NCBI GenBank assembly: GCA_014706295.1
Contig: JACSVZ010000002.1
Span: 133,799,200-133,863,199 of the forward strand
DNA length: 64,000 bases
Source of the DNA: Lycocorax pyrrhopterus obiensis
Lineage: Eukaryota > Chordata > Aves > Passeriformes > Paradisaeidae
Direction: 5' to 3'
Each line of letters opens with the position of its first letter. Position 1 is the stretch's first letter. Position numbers and translations under genes: made by a program. Shown here in pieces: positions 1 to 13,050 of the stretch. A model generated the notes under the pieces. The model did not search any database, was not told the origin of the DNA, and saw only the letters and a list, made by a program, of their open reading frames with translations.

Positions 1-3000
1 GAATTTTCTTTTTTGAAAATTTTGACAAGTCTTGCAGGAATAACTGAGATTATGGGGAGCACCAGAAGAGCCTACATAAAAAGGCCATCTGAAGGATTAA
101 AACAGTGCCAAGAAGAGCACTGGCAGCCTCCCTCCTTATTCACTGCTGTGTTGAATCCCTGTTTTGTGTGAAATAAAATCTTACTACTGTGTACAAAGAC
201 ACATGCACCTTACTATTGCCCTCTTATCACGAATACTACTCCCTTTCTCAGCCCCCAGCAAACCGTGTGAAAGAAGTTGTTCTGTTATGATATGAGGGTA
301 CTGTATATGAGAACTTGAAAATTCAACATATATCTAATGACTTAAAGAGGCATGGCCTGAACAATAAGAAGCACTGGGGAAGATCCAGCCTTGGTGAGTC
401 CACCATCTCCCCACTATGGACACCAACATTTAGCTACTTTTCCTCTTGTGTCCAAGCAACTCTGCAGAAAGGAGTTAGGAAACATCCTGTATGAACCTAC
501 TGGTTTTTTTTTTTAATAAAGCTCATGGTTTTTTAATAAGTCTTATGCAGAGCTAAAAGAATCACTATAAATCCTGTGATACATCTTTTGATGAAAGTCT
601 CTTCTCTTCCCCCTCACTGCTCCCAAGTGAGTTTCTGTATCTCCCATCACAAACTGTTGCACTGCAGCCAAAGGGCTGCTATTGCAAGAACTGAAGGTTT
701 GGGGTTCTTGTTGTCATATAATTGGCATGTTGGTGTTAGCCCTGAACAAGCCACAGGAGAAATGAAGAAGTTCACGGGATAAAGCCTAGCAACTCAAAAA
801 AGGAACAGAGATGACTGAACACTCACTACAACAAATTTTCACATGAGGGTAGTTGCTGTCAATCCCTCAGCATGAGTGACTGGTGTAGCACCCACATTTA
901 GAAGAATTAGAAATGTAAATGCATGTAGCTTTCCTTTCATATACCATGATTAGATGAAAAATAGTAATTAAAATACCAGGCAGGTCAGCAGTGCATAGAC
1001 TAATTAATTCCTCACCACTACAACCTCGCCTTGTGATGACTCAACAAGAAACTCTTTCTGCACTACAGCCATTTCCCCCACGGACAGGGCAACAGCAGAA
1101 CATTGCTCTGTGGTGTGTTACAGAACAGGATGCAAATATATGTACAGTTCTGCTGGTATTTTAGCTCTTGATCACATTCCTCAGTGTATATCCTAAAACA
1201 GACTGGAAAAGATTACTTCAAAGGAGCAGAAGATGAAAAAATAATTCCTGAAGTGACCTGAACTTAGGCTTCAAAACCTACATGCTCCATCTTAGAGCTC
1301 TAGCTGCATTCTGAAGAGACTGTTGTTAAGAACAGAGAGAGTGGCAGTTCCCAGTCTTTGATTAATTCTTTTAAACACATCCACAGTGAGGAACAAACTG
1401 TCCTTCCCATTCTCAGTATGTGATACTGTGAGCAAGTATGCCAATACTTACTTTCCCTGACCCCCTCTGTCTGCATCCTGTCAAGACTTCCTCCTCCAGA
1501 ATTGTCATCCATCTCCCACCCCATGCATTTTCCCATTCTGTTTCCCCAGATGTGACTGAGATCTCCCACAGCTTTACCTCTGCTCCACAGAAGAATGCTG
1601 CAATGCTTTCTTCTTACACTCCACAAACCCTACCGAAGTGCCAATGGTGCCCTTACCCGGTAGGCTGCTGATTCCAGGGGACTCCCTTGTGCCTCCTTAG
1701 CCTGCTGCTCATTGAACCTGGTGCTGCTGCTCTGTCTCCTCCCTTTGGAAAGCCTTCATCTCTTGGTTACCCACCTGCAGCATCAAGGTGGGGAGTGCTC
1801 AGCAGCAGGAAGAGCAGAGTGCCACTGTGTGGAGCCACCCCAAAATGCCCAGTTCTATCAGTCTTCCTAAAATCTACTTATTCACAAAATCCTTCTTCAA
1901 CTATGAGGTTAATCCGTGGCATTAAGTAAGCATGAATACTACAGATGTGTAGCTGACTTTCCTTGCAGATACTAGAATTGCAAACTGATTTCAGAACTTT
2001 GTCTTCCTGCTGAAAACTCCACCTTTGTCCTCTCCCCCCAAATGCAGACTTGCTTCAGATCTGTCAGCTGTGTTTCTATGGACGTTTCTGTATCCTGTTT
2101 TGGATCAAGAATTCACAACCCTTTTTTGCCAAATATAGGTCTGCCGCCTACACAGCAAGAAAACATTTGGAGATGTGACATAAGAGTCAAGACAGGAAGG
2201 TGCTTAAAAAGACTATGAAATTATGAAGGGAAAACATTGCTAACAAGACATGTCCATGTAAATTGGTGTATTGGATTGTGCTGGATTAGACAGCCCACAG
2301 TGACGGTAACTTGTTCATCTAGCAGCTTTTATTTCCATGTAGAGACAGTGTAAGTATAACAGGAGGAATTCTGTGCTATCAGATAAGCAGCCAATCTCAC
2401 AATAAATGTAAGACAGCATTCCTGCACCTCTTATTTAGAAAAAAAGAAAAGAGGTAGTGAGGTTATGTCAGTGATAAGTACAGAAATGAGTGCAAAGCAG
2501 GTTTGCAGCATGGCTTCTCTGCAGATTTTGCCATGAGTCTGAATTAAAGCAGAGCATTACCATTGCCACAGTTTTAACTGGGTTTTGTGTGTGTATGCGT
2601 GTGTGTGTGTGTGTGTAGTTTCTGCTCAGAAGCTGGTCTAAAAATATTTACAACAGCTTCTGAAGAATGACTCAATTATCCATGGAATTCAGACTTTCAT
2701 AAATTGGGAGAATGGTTTAGGGCCTGACTCCAAACCTGTTGAAAGCAGTGACTAGTTTCTAACTAGTATCAAAAGGCTCGGGATAAGTATAGAAAGACCC
2801 ACTTTAAAATATGTATTTCTATTGGTTTTATTAATCATTTCAGAAGAGGTAAAATCCTTTCCTTAATCGCCTACCAAACTGAAGTGACAACTATTTCATA
2901 CGTTACATGGAAATTTACTGACATTTACCAAAGGGCAGAAAGGTGCCTTTCAAAAAACCACTCTTTTGCATGTCATTTCTCCTGTCAGATCAGAATACAT

Positions 3001-5309
3001 TAGAATGTGGAAGAGGATGAGGTAAGTCTACAGTGCTATTAGAAATCTAGGTGTAAAAGAGATCAGTGAAATGGCAGAATAATGAATACGAACATTATCT
3101 GTATTTAATCTGGCTAGCTTAACACCTTAATTAATAATTGATATTAATTTCTTCTTCAGTGATATTTCTCAGGAAATATTTATTCTGCACCTGCTAAAAT
3201 CTGCCACCTACACAACTTCAGCTAAACCAGTATCGTGAATAAAAATATTCCATTCTCTCACCGAAGGTTAGCAACACAGTCTGTTATCAAGCTTGCCTGG
3301 CACTTTGCATTATAAGACTCTGCTTGCAATTACTTATAACTGTGTTAGACTCTCATTCTCAGGGTTGCCTGCCAGGTGCTGCTTCAAGATGACATTTGGA
3401 AATTTTCATTCAAAACAGTCAATTATGAAATTGAGACAGGGAAAGAAGATTTCCTTCACTGAAAGTTTCACAGCAATATTGTTCTAGGAAGTCCTTTTAA
3501 ATGAAGACTTCAGTTAGCAGAAAGTCTTTCAGTTCTTGAGCAGATTTGCTTGCAAAGTTGATCGAGTCGGTCTGACACTACTGGTCACGTGCTACAGCAG
3601 TAACAGGCCATTTCTTAAAACAATCTTTGTGCTGTCAGACCAGAGAATGTGTGGTCTGCCATAAGGTTTTTATTACAGTAAGGGTATTTTTTGTCCCCAG
3701 AGACCATATTCCCTGACCATTTATACTGCTTTCATTTTACAATTAGCTGTCTTTCTGTGTGCAGGAGAAATGAGAGCAGTCCAGATGAACTGACTGAGCA
3801 ATAGCTCTTGCTAAAATCAAACAATAGGTGTTTGGTTTTCAGATGTGTCCCTTTCCTCAGGGACACTGCAGGGTTCTGGCCCAACATTTGTAGTCGAGAA
3901 GTACAAACACCATTGCTAAGCAACCCAAATTACCTCATAAACAGTTTCATATGAACCTGGTCAACAGGAAAAATTGTGGGGTGTTTTCATGGTACATATG
4001 CACACACTGCAACCTGCTCAGATGCCCTGCATGCCTCTTATATCACTCAGCCCATGCTGGCCTTTTGGAGTAGGTAACTGTGTTCTCATGGCCAATTTAT
4101 AAAAATGCATAAGCACACAGAAAGATAAAAACCCATGGAAATTATCCTTATCTGGATACCAAGCATTTTCATAGGTACACATAGCTTCCTATACCAACCC
4201 TCAAAGACAGCTGTATTTACAGGTCCCACCCTGGCCGTGCTCTGCTCACGCCTTGGCCTTTCCAGCTCTGAAGTTACACTCACTTTTCTCTCCATGTGTC
4301 CTGGGCAGTGCAAAGATGCCCCTGCGGTCAAGGCTGGCAGGCTGGGCAGCTGCGAGGGAGGACCACGTGGGGAGCAGGAAAGAGCAAGGAAGGCTTGTCA
4401 CTGGCTTCACACTGAGGACATCTGCTTTGTCCCCTTCCTAATCACCAGTATCTGGCAAGGACCTTTGCCTCCCCTTCTCACAGCCACAGCTGAGGCACAA
4501 TGGCCCACAGCCTTTCACATCTTCTCCTATTCCTGCCCAGGAGCATTTGCAGAGCTGCAGTATATCCTACTCTGGTGATGTTTTGTGCTGTTCAGAAGCA
4601 ACAGCTCTTGAAATCAGGTGGAGTTATTTTACAGGGCTCTTCTTTGGCACCATGGACAGAGGATCGTCAAGGAATCTCCTCCTGCCTTTCACAGTCCTTG
4701 TTTCAGGCCTCTAGGCTAGCTCTGCCAGCTGTCTGGTTCCACAGTATCTCAGGAAGGCCAGGAGATGGTGGCTCTGAGAAACCAGCAAAGTTATAATGGC
4801 AGATTCCAAATAATAATAGCAGGTTCTAAATGCAGATCCCTAATATTAGGTTCTAGGAGGATTTTTAGATACCCGTGCACAAAAGTGTGACAACATCTAA
4901 CATAGAAGAGTTTCCTTTTTTAAAGTGCTCTTCACTCTTTCCTGTCCCTGAAAGAACCATCGGAACAACCCTGGCTGGCCTGACCTCTCTCACCACCAGT
5001 GATAGACACAGCGTCCGAGGGTAGGGGTAGCACAGTGCCTGTCCCCATGTACTGGCCAGCTGTGCAGAAGATGTCTCTCTCCTAGAGAAAATCTCTCTGC
5101 AGAGAATGTGTACTAAACATGCTGGATCCTCCCAAAGCAATGGCCATTGCATACATATGCATTTGGCTGCCAGTCTGTGTGGAAGACAAACAAGTCACAG
5201 GGATGGAAGGTCTGACAAGGAGGGGATATGCTGGTGATGCCTTAGGTTTTAACTTTTATATTTTTCAAATCCTGTACTGCTTAGTGGGTAACTGAAGTTT
5301 AGTGTGGCG
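1..5309. other. Gene-poor non-coding DNA, left end
   Basis: No exon, RNA gene or recognisable protein domain is visible here. Open frames are short; the longest run (147 codons, plus strand, 4135-4578) lies in a locally GC-richer patch and resembles no family I know. A TATA-like box (CATAAAAA, about 74-81) is followed about 95 bp later by AATAAA (about 172), a spacing seen in LTRs, but nothing else supports an LTR. A TG microsatellite at 2586-2616 is listed separately. The rest appears to be unique intergenic sequence. Confidence 0.65.
2586..2616. repeat. (TG)n microsatellite
   Basis: About 15 TG dinucleotides, interrupted once by TATGCG near 2594-2599. The longest pure run is about 8-9 units. 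It is probably length-polymorphic between individuals. Confidence 0.9.
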
Positions 5310-5647
5310 TGTTAGCTGCTGTTCTCTCATGCTGGTTAGACATAACAAGCCTCTCTAGGTTTGCTCTTCAAGGACACCAGGCCCCAAAATGTGTAAACTA
5401 AAGCCTAGGGGGAGGAGAAACTTGGGGTAATTACATCATTAACAAAGGTTATAACTGGAGAATTAACCCTGAAATGCAAATAGACCAAACTTATAGAAGT
5501 GTGAAGAACCCGTGACCCAGGGTCCATCCTGGGTGTAACCTTTTGACAGCCCAGGGTGTACCTTTAAAGGCCCTTCAAATAAATACCTACTTTTGTTCTC
5601 TTATTCTTGTCTAGTCTCTGGTTTTAGGTGGCCACCTCAAGGCGTCA
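5310..5647 (+). mobile_element. Possible solo LTR of an endogenous retrovirus
   Basis: The stretch starts with TGTTAG, has a TATA-like CTTTAAAGG at about 5562-5570, AATAAA at about 5579, then a T/C-rich segment, and can be closed at a CA near 5646-5647. This order (U3, promoter, poly(A) signal, short R/U5) is what an LTR of about 340 bp would show. No gag, pol or env remnant flanks it, so it would be a solo copy. Clean target-site duplications are not visible, and the ends were chosen only from the TG...CA rule. It could instead be unique sequence with a chance arrangement of motifs. Confidence 0.4.
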
Positions 5648-5708
5648 CTGAGAGCTGGAGGTGAGGAAAGCTTGCAAACACCAAGGGTTGCCCACATTTC
5701 CACTTAAT

Positions 5709-5842
5709 GCAATCACAGATTATTCGGAGTTGGAAGGATCACAAGGGTCATCAAGTCCAACTTTTAAGTGAATGGCCTCTACAGGGATCAAACCCACGAC
5801 CTTGGCATTAGCAGCACTGTGCTGACTGACAGCTGCACTGCC
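5709..5842 (-). mobile_element. SINE with tRNA-Ile-like head and CR1-like tail
   Basis: Read on the minus strand, 5842 to 5774 aligns along its length with a tRNA-Ile(AAU) gene: the D-arm, the anticodon-loop region (GCTAAT), the variable region (CCAAGGTCG) and a B-box-like GGTTTGATCC are all recognisable. The tRNA 5' and 3' ends no longer pair, so it is not a working tRNA. It runs directly into a segment (about 5773-5709) that matches the 3' end of avian CR1, including GTTGGACTTGATGACC and CCTTCCAACTC. A tRNA-Ile head fused to a CR1 tail is the build of the songbird TguSINE1 family. Such SINEs are transcribed by Pol III from the A and B boxes and moved by the CR1 reverse transcriptase, which recognises the shared tail. 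Several substitutions show it is an old copy. Confidence 0.75.
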
Positions 5843-8800
5843 AACACGCACTTGCTGTCAGGCTGACATCTGCCTCCCAGCCAGGATGCACTTGTGATTT
5901 CATGGATGCTGCACTGTCCTGCCCCCCGGCCAAGCCCGCCTGCTACTGCTGCTGGTGGGGCAGGGGCAGCACAAGGACACTGCGGGGCTGAGGCCACAGG
6001 ATCTCCTTGCACGGTGCAGCACACACAGCATTTTGCATGCAGGGAAAAGCTATCCCTGTTTCTCTATGGATGTCTTACAACGTGTGTTTCTGTTGGCTGC
6101 AGGCTGCGTTACTCCCTGTAAGGAGCTGCCAGGCTGGTTGGGCCACGTCTCCTGGCTGGTGGGGAGGCAAGGAGGTGTGTGGGCAGCCACTGCCATGCAC
6201 AGCAGCTGCTCTGGGATGCAAGGGCACCTGGCAGAGCTCTGCTCTGCAGGCAGGTGCTGTCAGCATCAGGAAGGGCTTGTCAAATCTAGGCCAGCCAAAA
6301 AGCTGATCTGCAGGCAGGGGAGGAGGAAGAGGACCGGCAACACAGGTGAATTTTTGACATTGGGAGGTATGTGGAGCAAACCAGGGCAGAAGCTGTTGTG
6401 CGATAACATTGACAGGCTCTGGCCTTGCTTTTGATTGTGTAGCTTCCTCAACAGCATGGGGATCTCCATGGGGAGCCCTTTGGGAGCATGACAAAGGCGG
6501 GACCCCCTGGTCTACAGGTGACCTTCTCTACTCAGGTTAGGGTTCAGTTTAGGGATAGTGTTAGGATTAGAGTTCAGGTTAGGGTTAGAGTCCTCTCAGC
6601 TGGAGATTAATGAAGATTATTTGGAATCACTGCTGAATAGTGAGGGGACTTAAAGGAGATATTCTTGGGATAGATTAAAAAAGATATATTGAGGGAAGAG
6701 GGTCCTTAAGGAGATACCTCTGCAATTTTTAAGAGTGTAGAAAAGTCCAAGTTTAGGAGAAAATTAAGATTATGGATCAAATCAATAAAACTGCAACAGC
6801 AGGAAGGAGGTTGTGCCTCTGTCCTCTGAGAATTGAATGCTGAGTGCTTTTTGAACCAGCTAAGGAACTACTGTCTTGCTATCCATGTTCCTCAGATCTT
6901 TATGTGTTCCTGAACAGACTGTAAGGAATAACTTGAATAATTACATAGCTGATATGACTGTGGATTGTTGCCAGTGTTGAGTTATTGTTAGGGTTAATGA
7001 TAGATGAAAAAAGAAGGGTGTTGGGGAGAATTTCTGAAGTGTGCACTTCCGGACTGTGCCTGCTTTTCTTTTTTTTAACCTGACATGTAGACAGTATATG
7101 TGACTAAGCTTTTTTGTAACTAGAAAATGAGATACTAGGACAAAACTTAGTGTGTCCAATAATGCATATGTTCAAATGTTTTCACCTGTGCTAGACTGAT
7201 CTAAATCAAAATCTTTACACCAGGGGCTTAATGGAATAATTTTTTCCCTGTCACGTGTATGTGTAGTGAAGTGAGCTGAAAATATTTGTAAACTGATCCT
7301 CATTGTGAGATACATTAATTTCTCAGATATTGGGTGGGTTAATGGGAGGGAAGGGAAGACAGTCTACAGGCAGAATCAGCCGGTCCCTGTGGAAAGCCCA
7401 GACTGTGTGCTATCTCCCTCTTATCTTCCAGAAGCAGAGAGCACCAACAAGGAGTGGCTGTCCTTGCCTGCCCACCCTGGCCTTTGGGAGTGCCAGAACA
7501 CAAGTGTGTTCAGTGGATATAGAGCTCAGAGGAAAGAACCTGAAACTTTTTGGTGGGAAATGTACACACTGCTGATGGTGTTTCAGCTGCACAGTCAGGC
7601 TGAAAAAGGGGAAGGGGTATGTGCTAAAATTGGAAAATACTTAGTATGGGGAAAGCAGTATAAAGTCACTTTAAGAGGCTCTGTTTTCATGTTGCTCCTT
7701 GAAGACATGGATTTTCTGGTCTTTACAACATTTTAATGGATTTGGTAATGACTACACATATGGATTTCAATAATCAAATACAAAATCCATGCCAGAGAAA
7801 AAGTTATTTAAAAGCTTCTTAAAGCAATACTGCCCTTACCTAATCATTTTAACTTTTAGTTTCTTCACTTACTCTTTCTCTAATCTTTTCTATTTTGATT
7901 TATGTGAGATTTTTACACTGCTTTCAGCTATTTTTCAGCATATGAATTATTCTAGCTGAGTGCAGTACAGAAAACAAGTTAGTTCAAAGTTCAATTGTTT
8001 TCTCGCACCAAAGACTACTTGTTACACAAACATTTCCATTCAGATGTACTCAATGGCAATGCCATCCTATGGTTGGTATTTGCAGTGCTCTCAGAACCAC
8101 AGTACTGTGCTTAGATTCAAATTGACTTAATCTCATGAAGGAAAGAACATGTGTTAGATGAGATTGTAAGTGTAAGCAGAAGTTGGAAACTAATGGTTTA
8201 ACACGTCTCCACAATCTCCTATTAAAGGAACCAACAGATGTTAAAACAGCCCTATACCTAGTATTGATTTGTTTTCCAGATGGTTCTTACTTAACTGTGT
8301 CTTATGATACATCAGTGAGTCACCAATATATTATTTATGAAAGCAGGATGCATTTAAGTTATATTTAGAATGCAAGAGCACCTTACTAGAAATATAATAT
8401 TTAGCAGCTTGTGCAAGGAATACAGAGTAGAGCAATTACTGCTTATGGACCTTATTTTTACAAGGTGGAAAAGAGGGTAGTCATTTATATGCTTGTATAG
8501 AGAGTGCAAAACACTGCTAGAGCAAAGATAGTCCTTTATCTACACTGGTTTTGTGGCTAAAGAAAGTGCACGCATCAATCTTTATTTTTTGGTTTAGAAG
8601 TGATTAATAATGAGACAAGGTCTCTAAGTTATAGAACAACCAAAGAGCTATGGCACATGGTAAATGATAATAAAATATTAATGTGCATTACGGGAAAACT
8701 ATGCAATTCTTGACATTTCTGTTACAGGACGCTTAGCAGTGACCTGTGGTGACTTGCAATGTCTCATGACCTGATACATGGATACACTACACAAACTGTG

Positions 8801-11800
8801 CTGGACAAATTATTCTTGTGTTCTTCCCATGTAAACTGCAAATGTGGCAGGAAGTCACCTGCTCTGAAATACACTTTAATGCAACATGAAATACATTAGC
8901 CATGGAAAGGCAGGTAAAATATGTGTAATTCTGCTAGTGTACTTCAAGAGTTACAGGGAGTCGAAACTCTTCAAAAATAGTCTCCCAGTAGAACAACCTT
9001 CTAGTAAGGTACAAGATGAAGGGTTAAATGAGGGGAAATCTGTCTGAAGTATCTTCCTATACACTGAGGACTGAGGATGAGGGGGAAGAAAGAAAAGTTG
9101 GTTGATTCTTTTTCATTGTTAGTGATGAAATAAAACCTGAGAGAACAGCAGTCTTGCAGAAAACATTTCTATAACTTAAAATCTCTAGAGGTACTCAGCA
9201 ACATGATTGTATCTTTCTATATTTGGACCCTACAGAGCTGGCAGGGATTATTCCACATTGGGGGGTAATATTTCTGCCTTTAAGCTGCATCTTGTTGCTT
9301 AGAGGAATGTGAGTCTGAATGAATGAGAGCGGGTCTGGTGTGCACTGTATGGGAGCAGTGCAAATGTATCTTTCCTTCTTAGAGGTTACCTCTGACAAGA
9401 CTAAAGAAAGAATGAATCCTCAGTGTTATCAGAACATTTTCCTCCCTGTTACTTCTATTAAGATTAACCCAAGAATATCATGCTTGTTTGAAATTTGTGT
9501 AAAGGAGAGTTAAATATATTTTCTCTTAGCATGTGTCAAGTAGTTGCTGTTACTGCAAAGACTGAAAGCTACATGCATATTATAAAACAGACTGTTATTG
9601 GAAATCATCAGTGTTTAGAAAATTCCAGTATGAATTATTCACTAATATAATACCTATGAAAAGTAACTTTACATACTGCTTCTACTGATCAAGACAGTAT
9701 GAAATTAGTCTTACAAGACTAAAATTTGTTATTCATTTAGGGGGCTACTAGAGCTATGGTTCTATGATAATATATGAAATTGTAATCCTTTAAAGTGGTG
9801 CCTTCAATAATTAAAAGTCATCCTGTACAACTATCTGTTCACAATATGTTGCTAGCCACTGTGTACCATGTGGTTTTCAGTTTGTACCATTTGCCAAACT
9901 TTAACTTTTGTCTGGCACAATATAATAAGATTTAGAGGGAGGTAATTTTCTTTCAAAATTAAGATAATGTATCTGCTCTTGAGAACAAGGCAAGACAAAA
10001 GTATATATTTTCACACCTGAAGAAATCTGTATCTAGAATTTAAAAATGGATCTGAAACTTGTCCCACAAACCCTTACATTAAGAACAGAATTTTGAAAAG
10101 CAGCCCACACCTGTCCTAGTTACAAACTATTCAAATTGTATATCTCATATATTCTCTGACTGCCAGAGCTACCCATAAATTGTCCAAGTATTTAATATCA
10201 CCAGGTGCACTGCAAGGGCAACAAACCATATTAAATTTCTCAGGTTCAGAACACTTGGCGCTACTGCCTGTTCTGACTCCAGGGAGACTACTGGGAGCAA
10301 GGGACTTTTTCCCAAGGGCACTTCTCATCTTTTCCAACCAGATCTAGAATGCCATTGAAGGATGCTGCCTTAGAGAACCATAAATGGGGTATGACTAGGA
10401 ACTGCAGAATAGGGTAAAGGAGCAATTGTAAACTGGAGAAGCAACTGTGACTTCTGCATGTGAGAACCTCTCCTAGAGAAAAGCCTTTTGAGGAAGAAGA
10501 GGAAAAAATTCAAAAAAGGGTCTCTCCCACTTCTCTCATATGAATGAACGAGGGTCTCAGTGTTCGAAATTTTTATGTTCTCCTTGAAGGAAAGATATAT
10601 GTATTCATACATTCTGTGAAGTATTATTTATTTGTAATTCGCTCATGTCCAGGTCTCTACCCACTCTTGGAAAGAGGACAAAAACCACATTAGGCTGACA
10701 CTTATTTGACATGCACAAAGAGTTAAAACATAAGTCGTCACTAAGTAGGAGACTGTCATAGGTCCTTCAGGGTTGAATCTGGGAATGTGCTGGGCTTTGT
10801 GAAACTGTCTGTACTGAGAAGGGAGAGAACAAGGCTTGCAACATTTGCTGTCAGACTTCACTAAATAATGCAGTGGATTAGATTCATGTTCTAACTCCAT
10901 GAATACCTTCATGTATGACACGGAAAAAGCACGATGTATGAAGGGTGAAAAGTACTGAGAGCTCAGCTTTAAAACGGGCACTGCATAAAGATCCAAGTGT
11001 AACTACTGCAAAGATGCTTTGAATTAAGTGTCTTGGTACTGGCATTTTATTAGCATTAATAGAATTTTAACTTTCAGTAGATATCAACTTCATACTGATG
11101 CACCTTATTGGTAAAATATAGCTTATCACTATGCAAATTTTGCATTTATGCTACAAAGTTTACTAAGCTTTTGAAAAGGCAGGAACCTTCCTGATCACAA
11201 TGCAAATATGATCTTTCCAACACTGACTCTGAAATGTTAGTTTTGCAATGTCCATTCTCATATTTTAGGTGTGCTTGATGAAGCTGAATGATACTGAATA
11301 AACTGCTGATCTTTCATCTTTGGTTCACTGATTCAAGCCTGCAATGAATTGCTGAGTAAAGTGAAGAGTTGTTCAGGTCAGGCCATATTGCATAACAACA
11401 AAAAGTTGCTCATGCCAGAATCTGTGCATGTAAACTGTGTCTAGACAGAGTAAACACAGAGGGTCCCCACAGGTTTTGTTTTCTGTTTATTTGCAATGGA
11501 AGTCTTTTTCTTCCTGCTTTTTCAGTGCTGCTGTCTCCGGTAGCAGTATTACAGCTATCACAGCTACATTGATTCTTTCATCCTGCTATCATCAGGTTAT
11601 AGCAATACTTTCCTTCATAGCAGTGTTTGAGCTCTTAGAGAAGTGGCTTCTTTTTATCAGTAGTGTTAAGGCTTAGGGATAGCTTGAGAGTGTATCAGAT
11701 GAGCTTTTGCTGAAAGCCAATGTAATGACAAAATTATATATAGGAATTACTCCATGCAAATTTGCAATTGAACAGTGGAATGTCTTACATGCATGCTGCA

Positions 11801-12624
11801 CCTGCTCTCCTCCCAGGTCACTCTCAGGATGTGCCAGCCCACTCTCAGAATGCTCTTCACAACTCCTCAGCACAGTTTCTGTTCTTTGCAATATTGTTGC
11901 CATTCTGTAAGCCAAACTCAGATGAACTAGGATACAGTGCCCTTAGTTCCTACACACTGCTGGCATAGATTAATCATGCTGCCTGAGAAATCAACTACTC
12001 TTTCACTCCTTCCTAAAGCACTGGTTTGGAGCAAGGCCTGAGCCAGGCTGTTGGTTTAAAAGTGGAAAGAGAAAATGCTTGTATGGTAATCCTTCTGAAG
12101 GAAGGAGATGTGAGGTCAAAGCAAGATGCATGCCCTGCACAGAGCTTACAGACCGTGGGTGTAAGTAAAGCCTGGCTGTGGAGGGTCATGCTCAGTGCCT
12201 TCCTCCAAGAGCCTCACCCTGCCATGCCATCTCACTCATCCTCATGCTCAGATGCGCAGCAATCACCTGCACACCTGGATTTGGGCTATCTTCACCAGGA
12301 TAGTGGCTTGAGACAGGGAAATCACTCCTCAGACCAGACCCGGACATCTTTATTCTAGCTACCTACAGTATCTTGAGCTTTTCAGGGCAGTCAGTAGTGC
12401 TGATGTTCCTTGGGCTAATGGAAGTGGCAAGCTGATCAGCAAAGTCTGTATATCTGAAAGTTTTTCCACTGTGACTTTATGGCGTATTGCTAATGCAGGT
12501 CCTCCTAGATCACAGTGTGTTCATGTGCACTGGATGACTACACAGTGCTTGTTTGCCACCTCAGAGAGACAGCAGTAGGCCCTACATTATCTACCTCCTC
12601 AGGGACACAAAGTTAGTAGCATTA
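5843..12624. other. Gene-poor non-coding DNA
   Basis: About 6.8 kb without a gene I can support. A GC-richer patch at 5900-6480 creates overlapping open frames on both strands (up to 159 codons), which is expected from base composition and shows no domain. A plus-strand frame of 143 codons at 7305-7736 has no recognisable motif and no splice-site context that convinced me. A telomere-like tract at 6534-6590 is listed separately. Confidence 0.65.
6534..6590 (+). repeat. Degenerate interstitial telomere-like tract
   Basis: GGTTAGGGTT occurs twice (about 6536 and 6578), separated by diverged relatives such as TTTAGGGAT and GTTAGGATTAG. Together these form about 9 imperfect TTAGGG-like units in 57 bp. 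Vertebrate telomeres are (TTAGGG)n. Short interstitial tracts can mark repaired double-strand breaks or old rearrangements. The tract is too short and degenerate to be a chromosome end, and chance amplification of a simple repeat is also possible. Confidence 0.7.
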
Positions 12625-13050
12625 AAGAATCACAGAATTTCCTGCATTGGAAAAGACTTTTAAGATTGAATCCCACTTTTAACCTAACACTTCCAAGTTG
12701 ACCTCTAAACTGCGTCTCTAAACACCACATCTGCACATCTTTTAAATATCACCAGGATGGCAACTGAACCACTTCCCTGGGAAACCTGTTACAATTCTTG
12801 ACAATCCTTTCCATGAAGAAGGTTTTCCTAATATCCATTCTGAACCTCCTGTGACGTAACTTGAGGCCACATCCTCTTGTTCTATTGCTTGTTACTTGGG
12901 AGAAGAGACTCAACAGTCACCTTGCTACAACCTCCTTTCAGGTAGATGTAGACTGTGCTAAGGTGTCCCCTGAGCCTCCTTTGCTCCAGGGTAGAATACT
13001 CCAGCTCCCTTAGGTACTCCTCGTAAGACTTGTACCTGAGCTGATGGTGC
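12625..13050 (-). mobile_element. CR1 LINE, 5'-truncated 3' end
   Basis: The plus strand opens with AATCACAGAATTTCCTGCATTGG, the reverse complement of a CR1 3' terminus. It continues through landmarks of the CR1 ORF2 C-terminus and 3' UTR read backwards: CTGGGAAACCTGTTACA, AAGAAGGTTTTCCTAATATCC, and the 'CATCCTCTTGTTCTAT' and 'CTCCTTTGCTCCAGGG' stretches. CR1 is the main avian LINE and inserts as 5'-truncated copies. This copy is roughly 425 bp, diverged, and codes for nothing intact. Confidence 0.9.

Noticed and set aside
60..190. LTR-like order of TATA-like box and AATAAA near the left edge
   Set aside because: No TG...CA ends, no known family wording, and the window edge cuts off the context.
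5774..5842. A functional tRNA-Ile gene on the minus strand
   Set aside because: The acceptor stem does not pair, the B box is mutated, and the segment runs into a CR1 tail. It is a SINE head, not a tRNA gene.
5955..6434. 159-codon plus-strand frame and its overlapping neighbours
   Set aside because: Several frames on both strands are open over the same GC-richer patch; no motif, no splice-site support.
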